This document shows positions 17,735-27,372 of a stretch of 64,000 nt of DNA, in pieces. The DNA comes from JANSWP01 sp041941305 (GTDB lineage Bacteria > Bacteroidota > Bacteroidia > Chitinophagales > Saprospiraceae). The stretch spans positions 47,880 to 111,879 of the forward strand of contig JBGTQJ010000029.1 of NCBI GenBank assembly GCA_041941305.1. The letters are read 5' to 3'. Numbering within the stretch: the stretch's first letter is position 1; the number at the start of each line of letters is the position of its first letter. The notes below the pieces were generated by a model that saw only the letters and a list, made by a program, of their open reading frames with translations, made no database searches and was not told where the DNA came from. The translations under genes were made by a program, and so were the position numbers.

Positions 17735-20700
17735 TGCAGAAACCATTTTTATATAAACCAATAGGTGGCATTTTTTTGCTGTTCTTTTTCGGAATCCGGG
17801 TCAGTAGCCAGGTTTCCCAAACGGTATTTTCGCATTTTACCAAATCATCGGAATTGAACTCGGCAAGCGTTTCGGATATTTTACAAGATGATTTGGGATA
17901 TATTTGGTTTGGGACGAGGGAAGGGCTTTATCGATATGACGGACAAAAAGTGGAAACCATTCATCAAAAATTTGCCAACAATGGATTTGAAGTACCCTAT
18001 GACATTTCCTGCCTCTTGAAAGATAAAAAGGGTAAAATCTGGATGGGGTCGGCAGAAGGAGTGCTCGGTTATTACAATCCCAAAACACTTGATTTTCAAT
18101 CTTTTAAAATACCAGTTAACGACACAGTCAGCCTCACTACCATTTGGGACATAGCCGAAGATAAAAATGGAAATTTATGGCTTGCTCTGGAAAGAGGCAT
18201 TGCTTTTTTTGATACCCAAACGCGAAGTTTTAGAACCTGGCGTCCGACACTCAACTCACCGGAATTGGTACATCGTCGATACAATGTGGTTTACGCTATC
18301 CATCCAGACTCGGAACAAGCCAGTTTGATTTGGTTGAGTACCCGGCAGGGATTGCTTCATTTTTCAATTGAAAAGGAAGCTTTTTCAAAAGTAAAACTGC
18401 CAAAAGAGGTCTTGCCTTTTCAGGGAGCCATAAAAGAAATTTATGAAAATTCCGGCGTGTTTTGGTTCGGCGCCTCTGCAAATTCGGTTATCCGATATGA
18501 GTCGGATAAAAACAGATGGAAAGTTTTCACCCCCGAAACCCCATTCACCAACAGTCTTCGATGCTTACTCCCCAAATCAAAAAGGGAATTTTGGGTAGGA
18601 GGTGTGGAAATAGGTTTGGGCATTTTGAATGTGGAAACCGAACGCTTTTCTTTTTTTCCCACCGTGGGTATTCACGCAAATTTGCCAGGTACGATAGAGT
18701 CTGTGTTTAAGGACTCCAACGGCATTCTTTGGGTCGGAACCGAAAAAGGGGTCAGTTTGATAAATCCTTCGATGCAAAGTTTTAAACATTATGATTTGGC
18801 CTTGAATTATAGTGTATTGCCTTCTTTCTTCCATTCCAACACATTTGTACAACCAAACCAGGATTCCATGCTCTATGTTGGTACACAATATGGGAGTCAC
18901 CTTATAGCCATCAATCGAAAATCTGGAAAAGTGACAAGGATAAGTGAGTTTCCTATTGAAATTCCCGCTGGACAATTGAGGTTTTACGATGCATTGGAAG
19001 ACAAAGCAGGAAACATTTGGTTTGCTTCATTACATGGCATGTTTGTGCTCCTGAAAGGGGATAATAAATTGACTTTCCCGGAATGGGATAGGAAAGGTGT
19101 CCTTGGATCCTGCCGATTTAAAGCCATGACATTAGACCCCTCGGGAAATATTTGGGCGCTGATTTCACCTCAGGGTTTTATGAAAATTGATTTATCTGCC
19201 CAAACGACGCGTTTTTACGCTCTCGGCGAGGAGGCTCCTCCACATCATCCCAGACCAGATGCACTCAATGATATAAGCTCCGACAGCAAAGGCAATATTT
19301 GGTTTACTGCAGAACCTTTTTTGGTCAAGTTCAACCCTGAAAGCGAAACCTTTCAAACCTGGACAGCCTCAGAAAATTGTGGGGATTGCCTTTCCGATTC
19401 CTGGACTTTTGCACTTGCAATCGACCATCAGGACGTGGTTTGGGTGAGCTATAAGTATAATGGCTTGGATCGTTTCGACCCATCAGCGCCAATAGGCAAA
19501 CAATTCCGACACTTCGGAGTAGAATCTGGATTGCCTAGCAATAAGGTTTTTAAAATTGAAACAGATGAAGACAACAATCTTTGGCTTGCCACTGGCAATG
19601 GACTTTCCCAGCTAGATACCAAATCATTTACTTTTACCAATTATTCTACCAGTGATGGCTTGCGCGAAAACAATCTACACCGAAGATGGGCTACTTCCCT
19701 ACAGCGCATTTCAACTGGGGAAATCATATTGGGTGGCATAGGTTATTTTACAACTTTTTCACCCCATGAACTTAAACCAAAAGTGAAGCCTCCAAATCTA
19801 ATTTTTACTGGGCTACAAGTTTTTGACCAAACAAAACAGTTTGAAAAACACCTCCATTTAATGGACGAAATTTCTCTTTCCTGGCGAGAGAATTTTTTCA
19901 CTTTCAACTTTTCAACGCTCGACTTTTCTCATGTGAAGGAAGTAAGCTTCCAATATAAATTAGAGGGTTTTGACAAAGAATGGCGGACAACCAATGAAGG
20001 GACTGCTCAATACACCAATGTGGGCGGCGGTGAGTATGTTTTTCGTGTAAAAATGCCGGGAAGAGCTGCTTTAGCACAGGAGATTTCAATAAAAGTTCAA
20101 ATACTTCCCCCCTTTTGGCGGACGACTTGGTTTTATCTTTTAGGTGGATTCATTATCGCAACTGCTATTTACGGTTTCTATCAATACCGAATTGGGCAAA
20201 TTAAAGAAAAGGAGGCATTGAAAACCGCTTTTAATAAAAAACTAATGGAGGTGGAAATGTCCGCTCTCAGATCCCAAATGAATCCACATTTTTTGTTCAA
20301 TTCGCTCAATTCCATCAAAAATTACATTGCCAAGAGTGAACCAAGAGCAGCTACCCGTTATTTGACCAAATTTTCACAACTGATGCGGTTGATTTTAAAT
20401 AATTCAAAAATGCAGACCGTCACTTTGGCAAATGAATTAAAAGCCCTCGAATTGTATATCGAGTTGGAAAGTTTGCGCTTTTCAAAAAAATTTAATTTTG
20501 AAATTAATATCGATGAGGCAGTTCAAACTGAAAAAATTAGGATTCCACCCCTCATTTTACAACCATATGTTGAAAATGCAATCTGGCATGGGCTCATGCA
20601 TAAAACTGAAAAAGGAAAGCTCAAAATCGATGTATATAAAAACGGAACAGTCCTTTTTTGCGATATCGAAGACAATGGCATCGGTCGGAAAAAGGCAATG

Positions 20701-20877
20701 GAAATCAAAAGCAAGTCTGCAGTCCGCCAAAAATCAATGGGGCTGCAAATCACCTCTGAACGCCTTAAAATGGTCAATCAATTACAAGGCATAGAAATGA
20801 AAGTTTCCATTATTGATTTGATAGATGAAGCGGGGCTGGCATTGGGCACCAAAGTCCATATTCAAATGCCTATATAG
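17734..20877 (+). CDS. Reg_prop/Y_Y_Y sensor histidine kinase, LytS type
   Basis: The 1047-residue membrane sensor has an N-terminal signal segment ending near RVSSQ. Two-component-regulator propeller repeats follow (DDLGYIWFGTREGLYRYD, DKNGNLWLALERGIAFFD, DSNGILWVGTEKGVSLINP) to about residue 690. A Y_Y_Y domain comes next (FQYKLEGFDKEWRTTNEG), then one membrane segment (about 797-819) and a LytS/YehU-type kinase. The phospho-acceptor lies in SQMNPHFLFNSLN (His852), and the ATP-binding part has PYVENAIWHG and DNGIGRKKA. The propeller probably binds a periplasmic ligand. The LytTR regulator 74 bp downstream is its obvious partner. The start lies at the end of the MITE-like element. Confidence 0.93.
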   Translation: MQKPFLYKPIGGIFLLFFFGIRVSSQVSQTVFSHFTKSSELNSASVSDILQDDLGYIWFGTREGLYRYDGQKVETIHQKFANNGFEVPYDISCLLKDKKGKIWMGSAEGVLGYYNPKTLDFQSFKIPVNDTVSLTTIWDIAEDKNGNLWLALERGIAFFDTQTRSFRTWRPTLNSPELVHRRYNVVYAIHPDSEQASLIWLSTRQGLLHFSIEKEAFSKVKLPKEVLPFQGAIKEIYENSGVFWFGASANSVIRYESDKNRWKVFTPETPFTNSLRCLLPKSKREFWVGGVEIGLGILNVETERFSFFPTVGIHANLPGTIESVFKDSNGILWVGTEKGVSLINPSMQSFKHYDLALNYSVLPSFFHSNTFVQPNQDSMLYVGTQYGSHLIAINRKSGKVTRISEFPIEIPAGQLRFYDALEDKAGNIWFASLHGMFVLLKGDNKLTFPEWDRKGVLGSCRFKAMTLDPSGNIWALISPQGFMKIDLSAQTTRFYALGEEAPPHHPRPDALNDISSDSKGNIWFTAEPFLVKFNPESETFQTWTASENCGDCLSDSWTFALAIDHQDVVWVSYKYNGLDRFDPSAPIGKQFRHFGVESGLPSNKVFKIETDEDNNLWLATGNGLSQLDTKSFTFTNYSTSDGLRENNLHRRWATSLQRISTGEIILGGIGYFTTFSPHELKPKVKPPNLIFTGLQVFDQTKQFEKHLHLMDEISLSWRENFFTFNFSTLDFSHVKEVSFQYKLEGFDKEWRTTNEGTAQYTNVGGGEYVFRVKMPGRAALAQEISIKVQILPPFWRTTWFYLLGGFIIATAIYGFYQYRIGQIKEKEALKTAFNKKLMEVEMSALRSQMNPHFLFNSLNSIKNYIAKSEPRAATRYLTKFSQLMRLILNNSKMQTVTLANELKALELYIELESLRFSKKFNFEINIDEAVQTEKIRIPPLILQPYVENAIWHGLMHKTEKGKLKIDVYKNGTVLFCDIEDNGIGRKKAMEIKSKSAVRQKSMGLQITSERLKMVNQLQGIEMKVSIIDLIDEAGLALGTKVHIQMPI

Positions 20878-20951
20878 GTTTTCAGCTGGACAAAAGGAGT
20901 TCTTATCCTAAAAAACCTCTTTTGACAATCTGAATTTTAACAACTGAAAAA

Positions 20952-21692
20952 ATGATAACCGCCATTATTATTGACGACGAACAAGGCAGTATCGAAGCTC
21001 TTGAATGGGAACTTGAGGTATTTGCGAAGGAACTAAAAATCGTAGGAACTTTTGAAGAGCCCGTCCTGGCTTTGGAGGCAGTTTCCAAATTAAGACCAGA
21101 CTTGGTGTTTTTAGACATAGAAATGCCGAATATGAATGGATTTGAGTGGCTCCAACAAGTCGCTGAAATTGATTTTGATGTGATTTTTACCACCGCATAT
21201 GATGAATTTGCGGTGAAGGCATTTAAGGTGAGTGCTGTCGATTATTTACTCAAACCCATTGATGAAACAGAACTTGGAAAAGCCATTGAAAAGGTGAAAA
21301 ATAAACGAACTCGCCCCATTACCCAAAAACATCTCGAACAACTCTATCAAAACCTAAAATCGGAAAACCCGACTTTTCCAGCCATTGCCCTTCCGACAAT
21401 AGAAGGTCTGGAATTTGTCGAAGTTGAGCACATCATTCACTGCGACTCAGAAAGCAATTACACCAATATTTACCTGACTTCTGGTGAGAAGATTCTTGTT
21501 TCAAAAACACTCAAAGAGATAGAAGCCATGCTTGCCGACCATCACTTTTTCCGAGTACATCATTCGCACTTGGTTCATCTCATCCATGTCAAAAAATATG
21601 TCAAAGGAAAGGGTGGCTACCTGGTTTTGAAGAATGGAAAATCCATACCTGTAGCAAGAAGCAAAAAGGAGAATTTACTGGACTTGTTTTGA
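20952..21692 (+). CDS. LytTR-family response regulator
   Basis: The 246-residue protein has an N-terminal receiver domain with the acidic pair DDE (residues 8-10), the phospho-acceptor Asp55 in LVFLDIEMPN, and the Lys in DYLLKPIDE. The C-terminal LytTR DNA-binding domain (about 140-246) contains IIHCDSESNYTNIYL and FFRVHHSHLVHL. LytTR proteins bind pairs of imperfect direct repeats in promoters. It follows the LytS-type sensor on the same strand, so the two form a standard two-component system. Targets cannot be read from the sequence, but the divergent M36 protease gene is a reasonable candidate. Confidence 0.95.
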   Translation: MITAIIIDDEQGSIEALEWELEVFAKELKIVGTFEEPVLALEAVSKLRPDLVFLDIEMPNMNGFEWLQQVAEIDFDVIFTTAYDEFAVKAFKVSAVDYLLKPIDETELGKAIEKVKNKRTRPITQKHLEQLYQNLKSENPTFPAIALPTIEGLEFVEVEHIIHCDSESNYTNIYLTSGEKILVSKTLKEIEAMLADHHFFRVHHSHLVHLIHVKKYVKGKGGYLVLKNGKSIPVARSKKENLLDLF

Positions 21693-21735
21693 CCAACATG
21701 ATAATGACAATGCAAAAGAAAGCATTTTTTATTTC

Positions 21736-21743
21736 TATTTTTG
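21736..21743 (+). promoter_or_regulatory. Candidate Bacteroidota -7 box
   Basis: TATTTTTG fits the TAnnTTTG -7 consensus of the Bacteroidota primary sigma factor and lies 70 bp before the helicase start at 21813. No convincing -33 TTG is seen at the usual distance, so this is tentative. Confidence 0.3.
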
Positions 21744-21812
21744 CGCCCTTTTCACCATATCCCCAAAAGTCTCCAACAAAGATTTGAATAAGGGAATAAA
21801 CATAAGCGCGAA

Positions 21813-23057
21813 ATGAGATTCGAAGAGTTGAAAATTATTGACCCAATTTTAAAGGCACTTAAAAATAAGAATTATACAGAGCCGACATTGATTCAGGAGA
21901 AAGCGATACCCCTTATATTGAAAAGAAATGACGTTTTAGGATCTGCTCAAACTGGAACGGGAAAAACAGCGGCTTTTGCCATCCCCATTATCCAATTGGT
22001 TCATCAAATTGAGCGAAAAGAGCAGGGAAAACCTACGATGAGGGCATTGATAGTTACCCCTACAAGAGAACTCGCCATTCAAATAGATGAAAACATCAAA
22101 GCGTATGGCAAACACACCATAATCCAGCACACAGTGATTTTCGGGGGCGTCAAACAAACCCAACAAGTTGAAAAACTAAAAAAGGGTGTTCACATTTTGG
22201 TAGCTACTCCCGGACGATTATTGGATTTGATAGATCAGGGGATTGTTAGCCTGGAAACTATCAAAGTCTTCGTTTTGGATGAAGCCGACAGGATGCTGGA
22301 TATGGGATTCATCAATGATATTAAGAAGTTATTGAAATTGCTTCCCAAAAAACGCCAGTCCTTGTTCTTTTCAGCGACTATGCCTGAAAACATCGTAAAA
22401 TTATCCAACAAGATTCTTGTAAACCCAAAGAAAATAAAGGTAAATCCAGTTTCTTCGGCTGCCGAAACTGTACAGCAATATCTATATTATACCAATAGAA
22501 AAACCAAAAAGGATCTGTTATTGCATATTCTCCAAAACAAAAAAATTGATCAGGTTTTATTATTTGCTAAAACCAAACGGAGAACTGATCGAATTGCCAG
22601 GGACTTGAAAAGAAAAGGCATTCTATGCGAAGCCATTCACGGAGACAAAGCTCAAAACCAGCGTCAAAAAGCTTTAAAGCATTTCAAAGAAGGAAAAATC
22701 AGGGTTTTAGCTGCTACAGATATTGCTGCCAGAGGAATTGATATTGATAAACTAAAGTTCGTTATCAATTACGACATTCCCAACGTCGCTGAAACCTATG
22801 TCCATCGCATTGGCAGATCAGGAAGAGCAGGTGAAGATGGGATCGCCATTTCTATTTGCGAGCCTGAAGAAAATGCTTTCATAAAGGACATTGAGAAATT
22901 GATCAAACAAAAAATCTTTTTGGTTAAAGACAATCCCTTTCCACAAACCGATAAACCAATGACGCCACAGGAGAAGAAAGAGTGGAACAAGGAAAAGCAG
23001 AGAAGGAAAATGGAATTTATTGCAAAGAAAAGGCAAAGAATTAAAAAAACCTGGTAG
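21813..23057 (+). CDS. rhlE: DEAD-box RNA helicase, RhlE type
   Basis: The 414-residue helicase has the full motif set: Q motif (YTEPTLIQEKAIP), motif I AQTGTGKT (residues 45-52), Ia PTRELA, Ib TPGR, II DEAD, III SAT, V ATDIAARGID and VI HRIGRSGRAG. The C-terminus is basic and short (KEKQRRKMEFIAKKRQRIKK), as in RhlE proteins that act in ribosome assembly and RNA turnover, often at low temperature. The start ATG 21813 is followed directly by the conserved FEEL sequence. It stands apart from the two-component pair by 120 bp and probably has its own promoter. Confidence 0.93.
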   Translation: MRFEELKIIDPILKALKNKNYTEPTLIQEKAIPLILKRNDVLGSAQTGTGKTAAFAIPIIQLVHQIERKEQGKPTMRALIVTPTRELAIQIDENIKAYGKHTIIQHTVIFGGVKQTQQVEKLKKGVHILVATPGRLLDLIDQGIVSLETIKVFVLDEADRMLDMGFINDIKKLLKLLPKKRQSLFFSATMPENIVKLSNKILVNPKKIKVNPVSSAAETVQQYLYYTNRKTKKDLLLHILQNKKIDQVLLFAKTKRRTDRIARDLKRKGILCEAIHGDKAQNQRQKALKHFKEGKIRVLAATDIAARGIDIDKLKFVINYDIPNVAETYVHRIGRSGRAGEDGIAISICEPEENAFIKDIEKLIKQKIFLVKDNPFPQTDKPMTPQEKKEWNKEKQRRKMEFIAKKRQRIKKTW

Positions 23058-23161
23058 TTCTTTTACTTAATTTGAATCATACAGGTTTTTTAAAGAACAG
23101 CTTGGTTTATAAGAGTAATTCATTTTTTCCTGGATAACAATATCTTATAAAAAACTAACAT

Positions 23162-23197
23162 ACCAGGAACCAGCAACCAGATAACCAGAAACCAGCT
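23162..23197. repeat. Degenerate 7-bp word array (ACCAGNA)
   Basis: Five consecutive words built on ACCAG (ACCAGGA, ACCAGCA, ACCAGAT, AACCAGA, AACCAGC) stand between the convergent helicase and ArfB genes. Related CCTGG words lie upstream at 23050 and 23129, but pairing with them is weak. Confidence 0.55.
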
Positions 23198-23231
23198 ATA
23201 AATTCAAATGTGTCTGAAGGTTTACCAGCTC

Positions 23232-23639
23232 TTAATCCAGCGGCTTAAAATCTTTCTTCCGGCTTGCTTTCTTTTCAGATTGACGGCGTTTTTCTTCCAG
23301 ACGTACTTTCGCATTCGGTCTGATAGGTTTGTACTTACGCACTTTTGGTGGAATTAAAGCCTTTTCTATCAATTTGGCAAAACGTTTCCAGGCTTGGGTT
23401 CGATTGAGGATTTGAGTACGTTTTTCCTGGCTTGTCACAGAAAGGATGCCTTCTTTATTAATTCGAGAAGCTAATTGCTTTAAAATCAATGATTTTTGCT
23501 TTTCATCCAGTACCTCAGAATGCTTCACATCGAACAATAGCTCTACCTTGGTCTCTACCTTGTTGACATGTTGACCACCACTCCCACCACTACGGGCAGT
23601 TTTGTATTTCACTTCTTTTTTGAGTTGTTCGATTTCCAT
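23232..23639 (-). CDS. arfB: Alternative ribosome-rescue factor ArfB
   Basis: The 135-residue protein is a stand-alone peptidyl-tRNA hydrolase that frees ribosomes stalled at the end of truncated mRNAs. The catalytic GGQ motif lies at residues 21-23 in SGGSGGQHVNKVETKVEL. The C-terminal tail is strongly basic (KVRLEEKRRQSEKKASRKKD), which is the part known to enter the empty mRNA channel. It is too short to be a class I release factor because it lacks the codon-recognition domain. The gene is monocistronic; its upstream neighbour at 23843 ends 200 bp away. Confidence 0.93.
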   Translation of the reverse strand: MEIEQLKKEVKYKTARSGGSGGQHVNKVETKVELLFDVKHSEVLDEKQKSLILKQLASRINKEGILSVTSQEKRTQILNRTQAWKRFAKLIEKALIPPKVRKYKPIRPNAKVRLEEKRRQSEKKASRKKDFKPLD

Positions 23640-23842
23640 TTTTAAATTTTATTTGGAGTTAAATAAATAACAATAGCCAATACCTGGTTGAAAGTTCCAA
23701 ATTTCATGATCAATTTCTTTAAATAATTCTTAAAAAACCAAGAATCCTACAAAATGAAATGTGCCGAGCCACTCAGTGTAGACCCGGCAACTCTTTTTTA
23801 AAACCTTAATTAGACTTGTTTGAATTACAGACCGTATATTTC

Positions 23843-26509
23843 TCAATCAGCCCCTAATACTTCAATCGGATGCTTCGAAGCTGCTCGTTTTGCCTGAATG
23901 GTAACCACCAAAACTACCAACACCAATGCAGTAATACCCGCAAGTCCCACTACCCAAATTTGTGGTTTAATCTGAAAAGCAAAGCTGTCTAACCACCTGG
24001 AAGTAAGCCATATCGCCGCTGGCAATGCAATCAGGGTGGCAATGCCCAATAAAATGGAAAATTCCTTATTAAAATTAAAAAGTATATCATTGACCGAAGC
24101 CCCCAATACTTTTCGGATACCAATTTCTTTTTGCCGGTTGAAAGCCATAAAAGAAACGATGCCCGCCAAACCCATCAATGCCAAAATAACAGCCACAAGG
24201 CTAAATCCCCCCATCAAAATACCAGAACGACGCTCTGATGCATACAATTGGTTCAAATGGTCTTCAAGAAAAGTAAAATCAAAAGGCCGAACAGTTTCTA
24301 TCTTTTTGTATTCGTTTTCGATTTTTCTCATTGTATTTCTCCAATTATCAGAGTTGATTCGAATCAGCATATGATAGACCCATTCTGGCTTGGCGACTAC
24401 CGTAATCAACATGGACTGATTGGGATATTTTAAACTAAAAAACTTAAAATCATCAATCACGCCATCTACCTTATGGGGGATGCCAAAACCAAATTCCTCA
24501 TTTTCCCATTCAGGTTCTGAAATAAGGGTTTCTCCAATCAGTGCCGAAGGCTGAACACCCTTTATTTTTGCTAGTTTTTTGGCAGCAGTCTGATTGATAA
24601 TAAATACCTCTTCTTTCCCATTTTCCAAGACCTCACAGGCTTTACAGTCAATTCCGAGTGTTTTTAAACTCCCATAACTTAGGTACTGGTCGGTACCATC
24701 AGACAAGGTCACATCGGTATCTTTCATCTTATAGGTCATCTGATTGAACATCTCAGAACCTGGTACCCCATTCGCACCAATCTCGGCTATCTCTGGATAT
24801 TGTTGTAATGCTGTTTTGAGTTTTTCATATTTTTCAGCGCCGTCAATACCAAAATAAACGACTCCTTCTTTTTCAAAACCCAAATCCTTGTTATTGATGT
24901 ATTCCATTTGTTGAAAAATATAAGCTGTAATGCTTAATAAAGCGATGACCATGATGAATTGAGCGGTAATAAGCCCATTGCGAAAATTGAAGTGCCGATT
25001 GCCAAAGACCTGTTTGATTTTTTTGCCGAAAAGTCGCAACATAGAGCGATTGCCGTATGTGATTGCAGGATAAGCTGCACTTAAGATACCGGTCAATATC
25101 AGAACAGCTACCAGCGTCAACAGCGTGCCTATATTAAAGATTTGTGACTTCGCAATCTTGATCTCCATCAATTCATTGAAGTATGGAAATACATCTACAA
25201 CAATAAGCAATACAAATGGTAGACATAGCATTGCCAATACTATCGCCTCCACCAGTAGTTGTGAAGAAATGTCAAAAGAGCGAGCACCCAATACCTTTCT
25301 CATCCCGAGTTCTTTCTGTCGATCGGCATACATTGCAATCGACAAATTGGTATAATTGGTTAGTATGATTAGGAGTATGATCATACCTACAATCCCAAAT
25401 GTGGACAAATAGGCTTTATTCGCCACAGGTTTCAATTCATACAGCGTATCTCCCGTAAAATGGATATCGGTCAAATTCAAAGGCAGGATTCCCCTTGACA
25501 AAACATCTTCGGTATAACCTGGATATATCTTGTCAACTTCCTCATTGAGTTGGGCAACAAGGCTGGCAATCGATGCTTCTGGTTTCAACTTCAAATAAGT
25601 ATAAGCTCCCCAACTCGGGATGCGTTCCTGATGCACAATCCAGTCAAATTCATAGTGCATATTTCCAGGAACATTTTTAATCACCCCTGCCAACTCAAAT
25701 TTTTCTTCTCGAACTGTTAGCGTTTTTCCAATAATTTCCTGTCGTTCCCATCGCTCACCAAACCATCTTTTTGCCAATTTTTCGGTCAAAACAATTTTAT
25801 CATAATCTCCAAAAGCAGCTTCTGGAGATCCTGCTAAAAATTGCTGAGAGAAAATTTCCTGAAATGCCATCCCAGCATTGGTATATAGGACATTTTCGGC
25901 TATGAATTTATCTCGGTCTACTTCGACAAAATACTTGTCTCCGCCCCCAATATCTGAATTGGAAGGTACAAAATGGCAAGCTGCTTCGACTGCTTCATTT
26001 TCCTCCAGCCAATTGATCAACGTAATCTGGGTCGCCTTATCAGATTGAAAATATTTTGGAAATGGCATACAGGTGTATGTCTGATCCCGAAACTGATTCA
26101 TCAATCGAAATATCCGTTCATGATTCGGCGTGCTGTGGTCGTAGGTCAATTCATTTTTGAGGTAAAAACCTATCAGCATGACAGCCGAAATGCCAAAAGT
26201 TAATCCAATCAGGTTGATGGCAGTAAAGCCTTTTCTATGCAAAATATTTCGAAAAGCGATCTTAAAGTAGTTATTGAACATTGGTAAAAATTGTTTTGCC
26301 CTGGAGTATTTCTCAAAGGCATAGGGTTTGAAAAATCTAAACACGTCTTCAATGAACATGCGATTGGCTCGCATTCGACCATAAGCCTTAAAACGATGAT
26401 GATAAGCTTCATGCAAATCGCCCTGGATTTCTTCAATCAAGTCTTCTGAACAAAACCAAACCAAAAAACGGTCTGCCCATTTTGGAGGTATATGTTTTGG
26501 TGCATTCAT
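23843..26509 (-). CDS. MacB/FtsX-like ABC transporter permease with PadR-linked prefix domain
   Basis: The 888-residue membrane protein starts with a permease-prefix domain (WADRFLVWFCSEDLIEEIQG, DLHEAYHHRF). Two MacB-type periplasmic core domains and two FtsX membrane modules follow. The first FtsX module has YADRQKELGMRKVLGARSFD and the second has FNRQKEIGIRKVLGASVNDI, each with three or four transmembrane helices. Proteins of this kind work with a separate MacB-type ATPase as mechanotransmission or export complexes; no ATPase gene is nearby. The start ATG overlaps the stop of the PadR gene (ATGA, 26506-26509), so the regulator and permease are one operon and PadR probably represses both. 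Confidence 0.9.
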   Translation of the reverse strand: MNAPKHIPPKWADRFLVWFCSEDLIEEIQGDLHEAYHHRFKAYGRMRANRMFIEDVFRFFKPYAFEKYSRAKQFLPMFNNYFKIAFRNILHRKGFTAINLIGLTFGISAVMLIGFYLKNELTYDHSTPNHERIFRLMNQFRDQTYTCMPFPKYFQSDKATQITLINWLEENEAVEAACHFVPSNSDIGGGDKYFVEVDRDKFIAENVLYTNAGMAFQEIFSQQFLAGSPEAAFGDYDKIVLTEKLAKRWFGERWERQEIIGKTLTVREEKFELAGVIKNVPGNMHYEFDWIVHQERIPSWGAYTYLKLKPEASIASLVAQLNEEVDKIYPGYTEDVLSRGILPLNLTDIHFTGDTLYELKPVANKAYLSTFGIVGMIILLIILTNYTNLSIAMYADRQKELGMRKVLGARSFDISSQLLVEAIVLAMLCLPFVLLIVVDVFPYFNELMEIKIAKSQIFNIGTLLTLVAVLILTGILSAAYPAITYGNRSMLRLFGKKIKQVFGNRHFNFRNGLITAQFIMVIALLSITAYIFQQMEYINNKDLGFEKEGVVYFGIDGAEKYEKLKTALQQYPEIAEIGANGVPGSEMFNQMTYKMKDTDVTLSDGTDQYLSYGSLKTLGIDCKACEVLENGKEEVFIINQTAAKKLAKIKGVQPSALIGETLISEPEWENEEFGFGIPHKVDGVIDDFKFFSLKYPNQSMLITVVAKPEWVYHMLIRINSDNWRNTMRKIENEYKKIETVRPFDFTFLEDHLNQLYASERRSGILMGGFSLVAVILALMGLAGIVSFMAFNRQKEIGIRKVLGASVNDILFNFNKEFSILLGIATLIALPAAIWLTSRWLDSFAFQIKPQIWVVGLAGITALVLVVLVVTIQAKRAASKHPIEVLGAD

Positions 26510-26820
26510 GACAGATTAGGAATAAGCGACCACAATTTTTGGCGAGAAGCCTTGATTTCTGCAATGACTTCCCTGCCCCGATCCGTAGGTTCAAAAATGC
26601 GTTTTCGACGCCCTCCCCTCTCGGCAGTAGCACCCCCCATATAACTTTTGATGAGTCCTTTTTTCTCTAACCTCGACATAACTGAATGGATGGCACTAAT
26701 TGAAATAGACTTACCAGTATGCTTTTTATAGGTTTCCGTAACGGCAAACCCATAGGCATCTTCATCCATTGCCATGATGAGCAATAAGATGGTTTCTTCT
26801 AAATATCCTAATCCTTGCAT
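26506..26820 (-). CDS. PadR-family transcriptional repressor
   Basis: The 104-residue protein is a PadR-type winged helix. It contains EETILLLIMAMDEDAYGFAV, the recognition region SISAIHSVMSRLEKKGLI, and the wing RKRIFEPTDRGREVI. PadR proteins bind as dimers to the promoters of transporters and are released by small molecules. The short C-terminal extension fits the s-PadR subfamily. It lies upstream of and overlaps the permease gene, the usual arrangement for PadR-linked MacB permeases in Bacteroidota. Confidence 0.92.
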   Translation of the reverse strand: MQGLGYLEETILLLIMAMDEDAYGFAVTETYKKHTGKSISISAIHSVMSRLEKKGLIKSYMGGATAERGGRRKRIFEPTDRGREVIAEIKASRQKLWSLIPNLS

Positions 26821-27372
26821 TTCTTCAACATTTGTAGATTAAATAAAACTAAAAAAAGCGCTGATTTCATCAACACTTGTAGAAGTTATTGCAAATGTGC
26901 AAATATTTTTTCTATTTTTCAATTCATCAAGACAAAGAAGAATAAAAAAAGGCACCAGACAAACTGGCACCTTCCTGAAAAGAATAAAGAAGTTTTGAAT
27001 CTCATGAAAAAGATCACACGTTACTTCACTACTGAAATTTTATTTTGTCTCATATTTGAATTAAAAGGATGAATCCCGCGCCACTTCAATGTCCCCCTGA
27101 AAAGAAACGAAAAAAAGGAGTAGCTGCCCGGAGAGATACTCCTGATAATTCAGGTAATAAAGCTCCATTTAGATAAATGTCCACAAAAAGCCCAAATCAA
27201 TTCCGGGCAAGAGCTGATTGTGATTAATTAATTTTTTGGTGATTTGGGAATTGCAAAAATCAATGCCTGAACATTTTTTGATTTTAAGCTTAATTATTTT
27301 TTGGTTAGAAATTCGATGCCTAAACATAGGATCTGATTTTTTGTTTAACATTTATTAAAAAAAATTAAACAA
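26821..27372. other. Intergenic region with hairpins and no clear gene
   Basis: An imperfect stem AAGG-CA-CCAG/CTGG-CA-CCTT lies at about 26950-26974. A hairpin with 7-bp arms AGGAGTA and TACTCCT lies at 27116-27143. A direct duplication fills 27224-27343. A 22-codon frame from 27004 (MKKITRYFTTEILF) is too short to call. Confidence 0.45.
27224..27343. repeat. Diverged direct duplication upstream of 27373
   Basis: Two segments of about 60 bp (27224-27283 and 27289-27343) share in order TTAATTAWTTTTTTGG, GAATT or AATTC, ATGCCTRAACA, and GATTTT. They are separated by only a few bases, so this is a decayed tandem duplication in the promoter region of the 27373 gene. Confidence 0.45.

Noticed and set aside
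23760..23800. Terminator-like TGCCG...CGGCA stem with a T-run on the plus strand
   Set aside because: The stem is only about 5 bp and no plus-strand gene ends there.
27004..27072. 22-codon frame MKKITRYFTTEILF...
   Set aside because: It is too short, with no homologue recognised and no supporting context.
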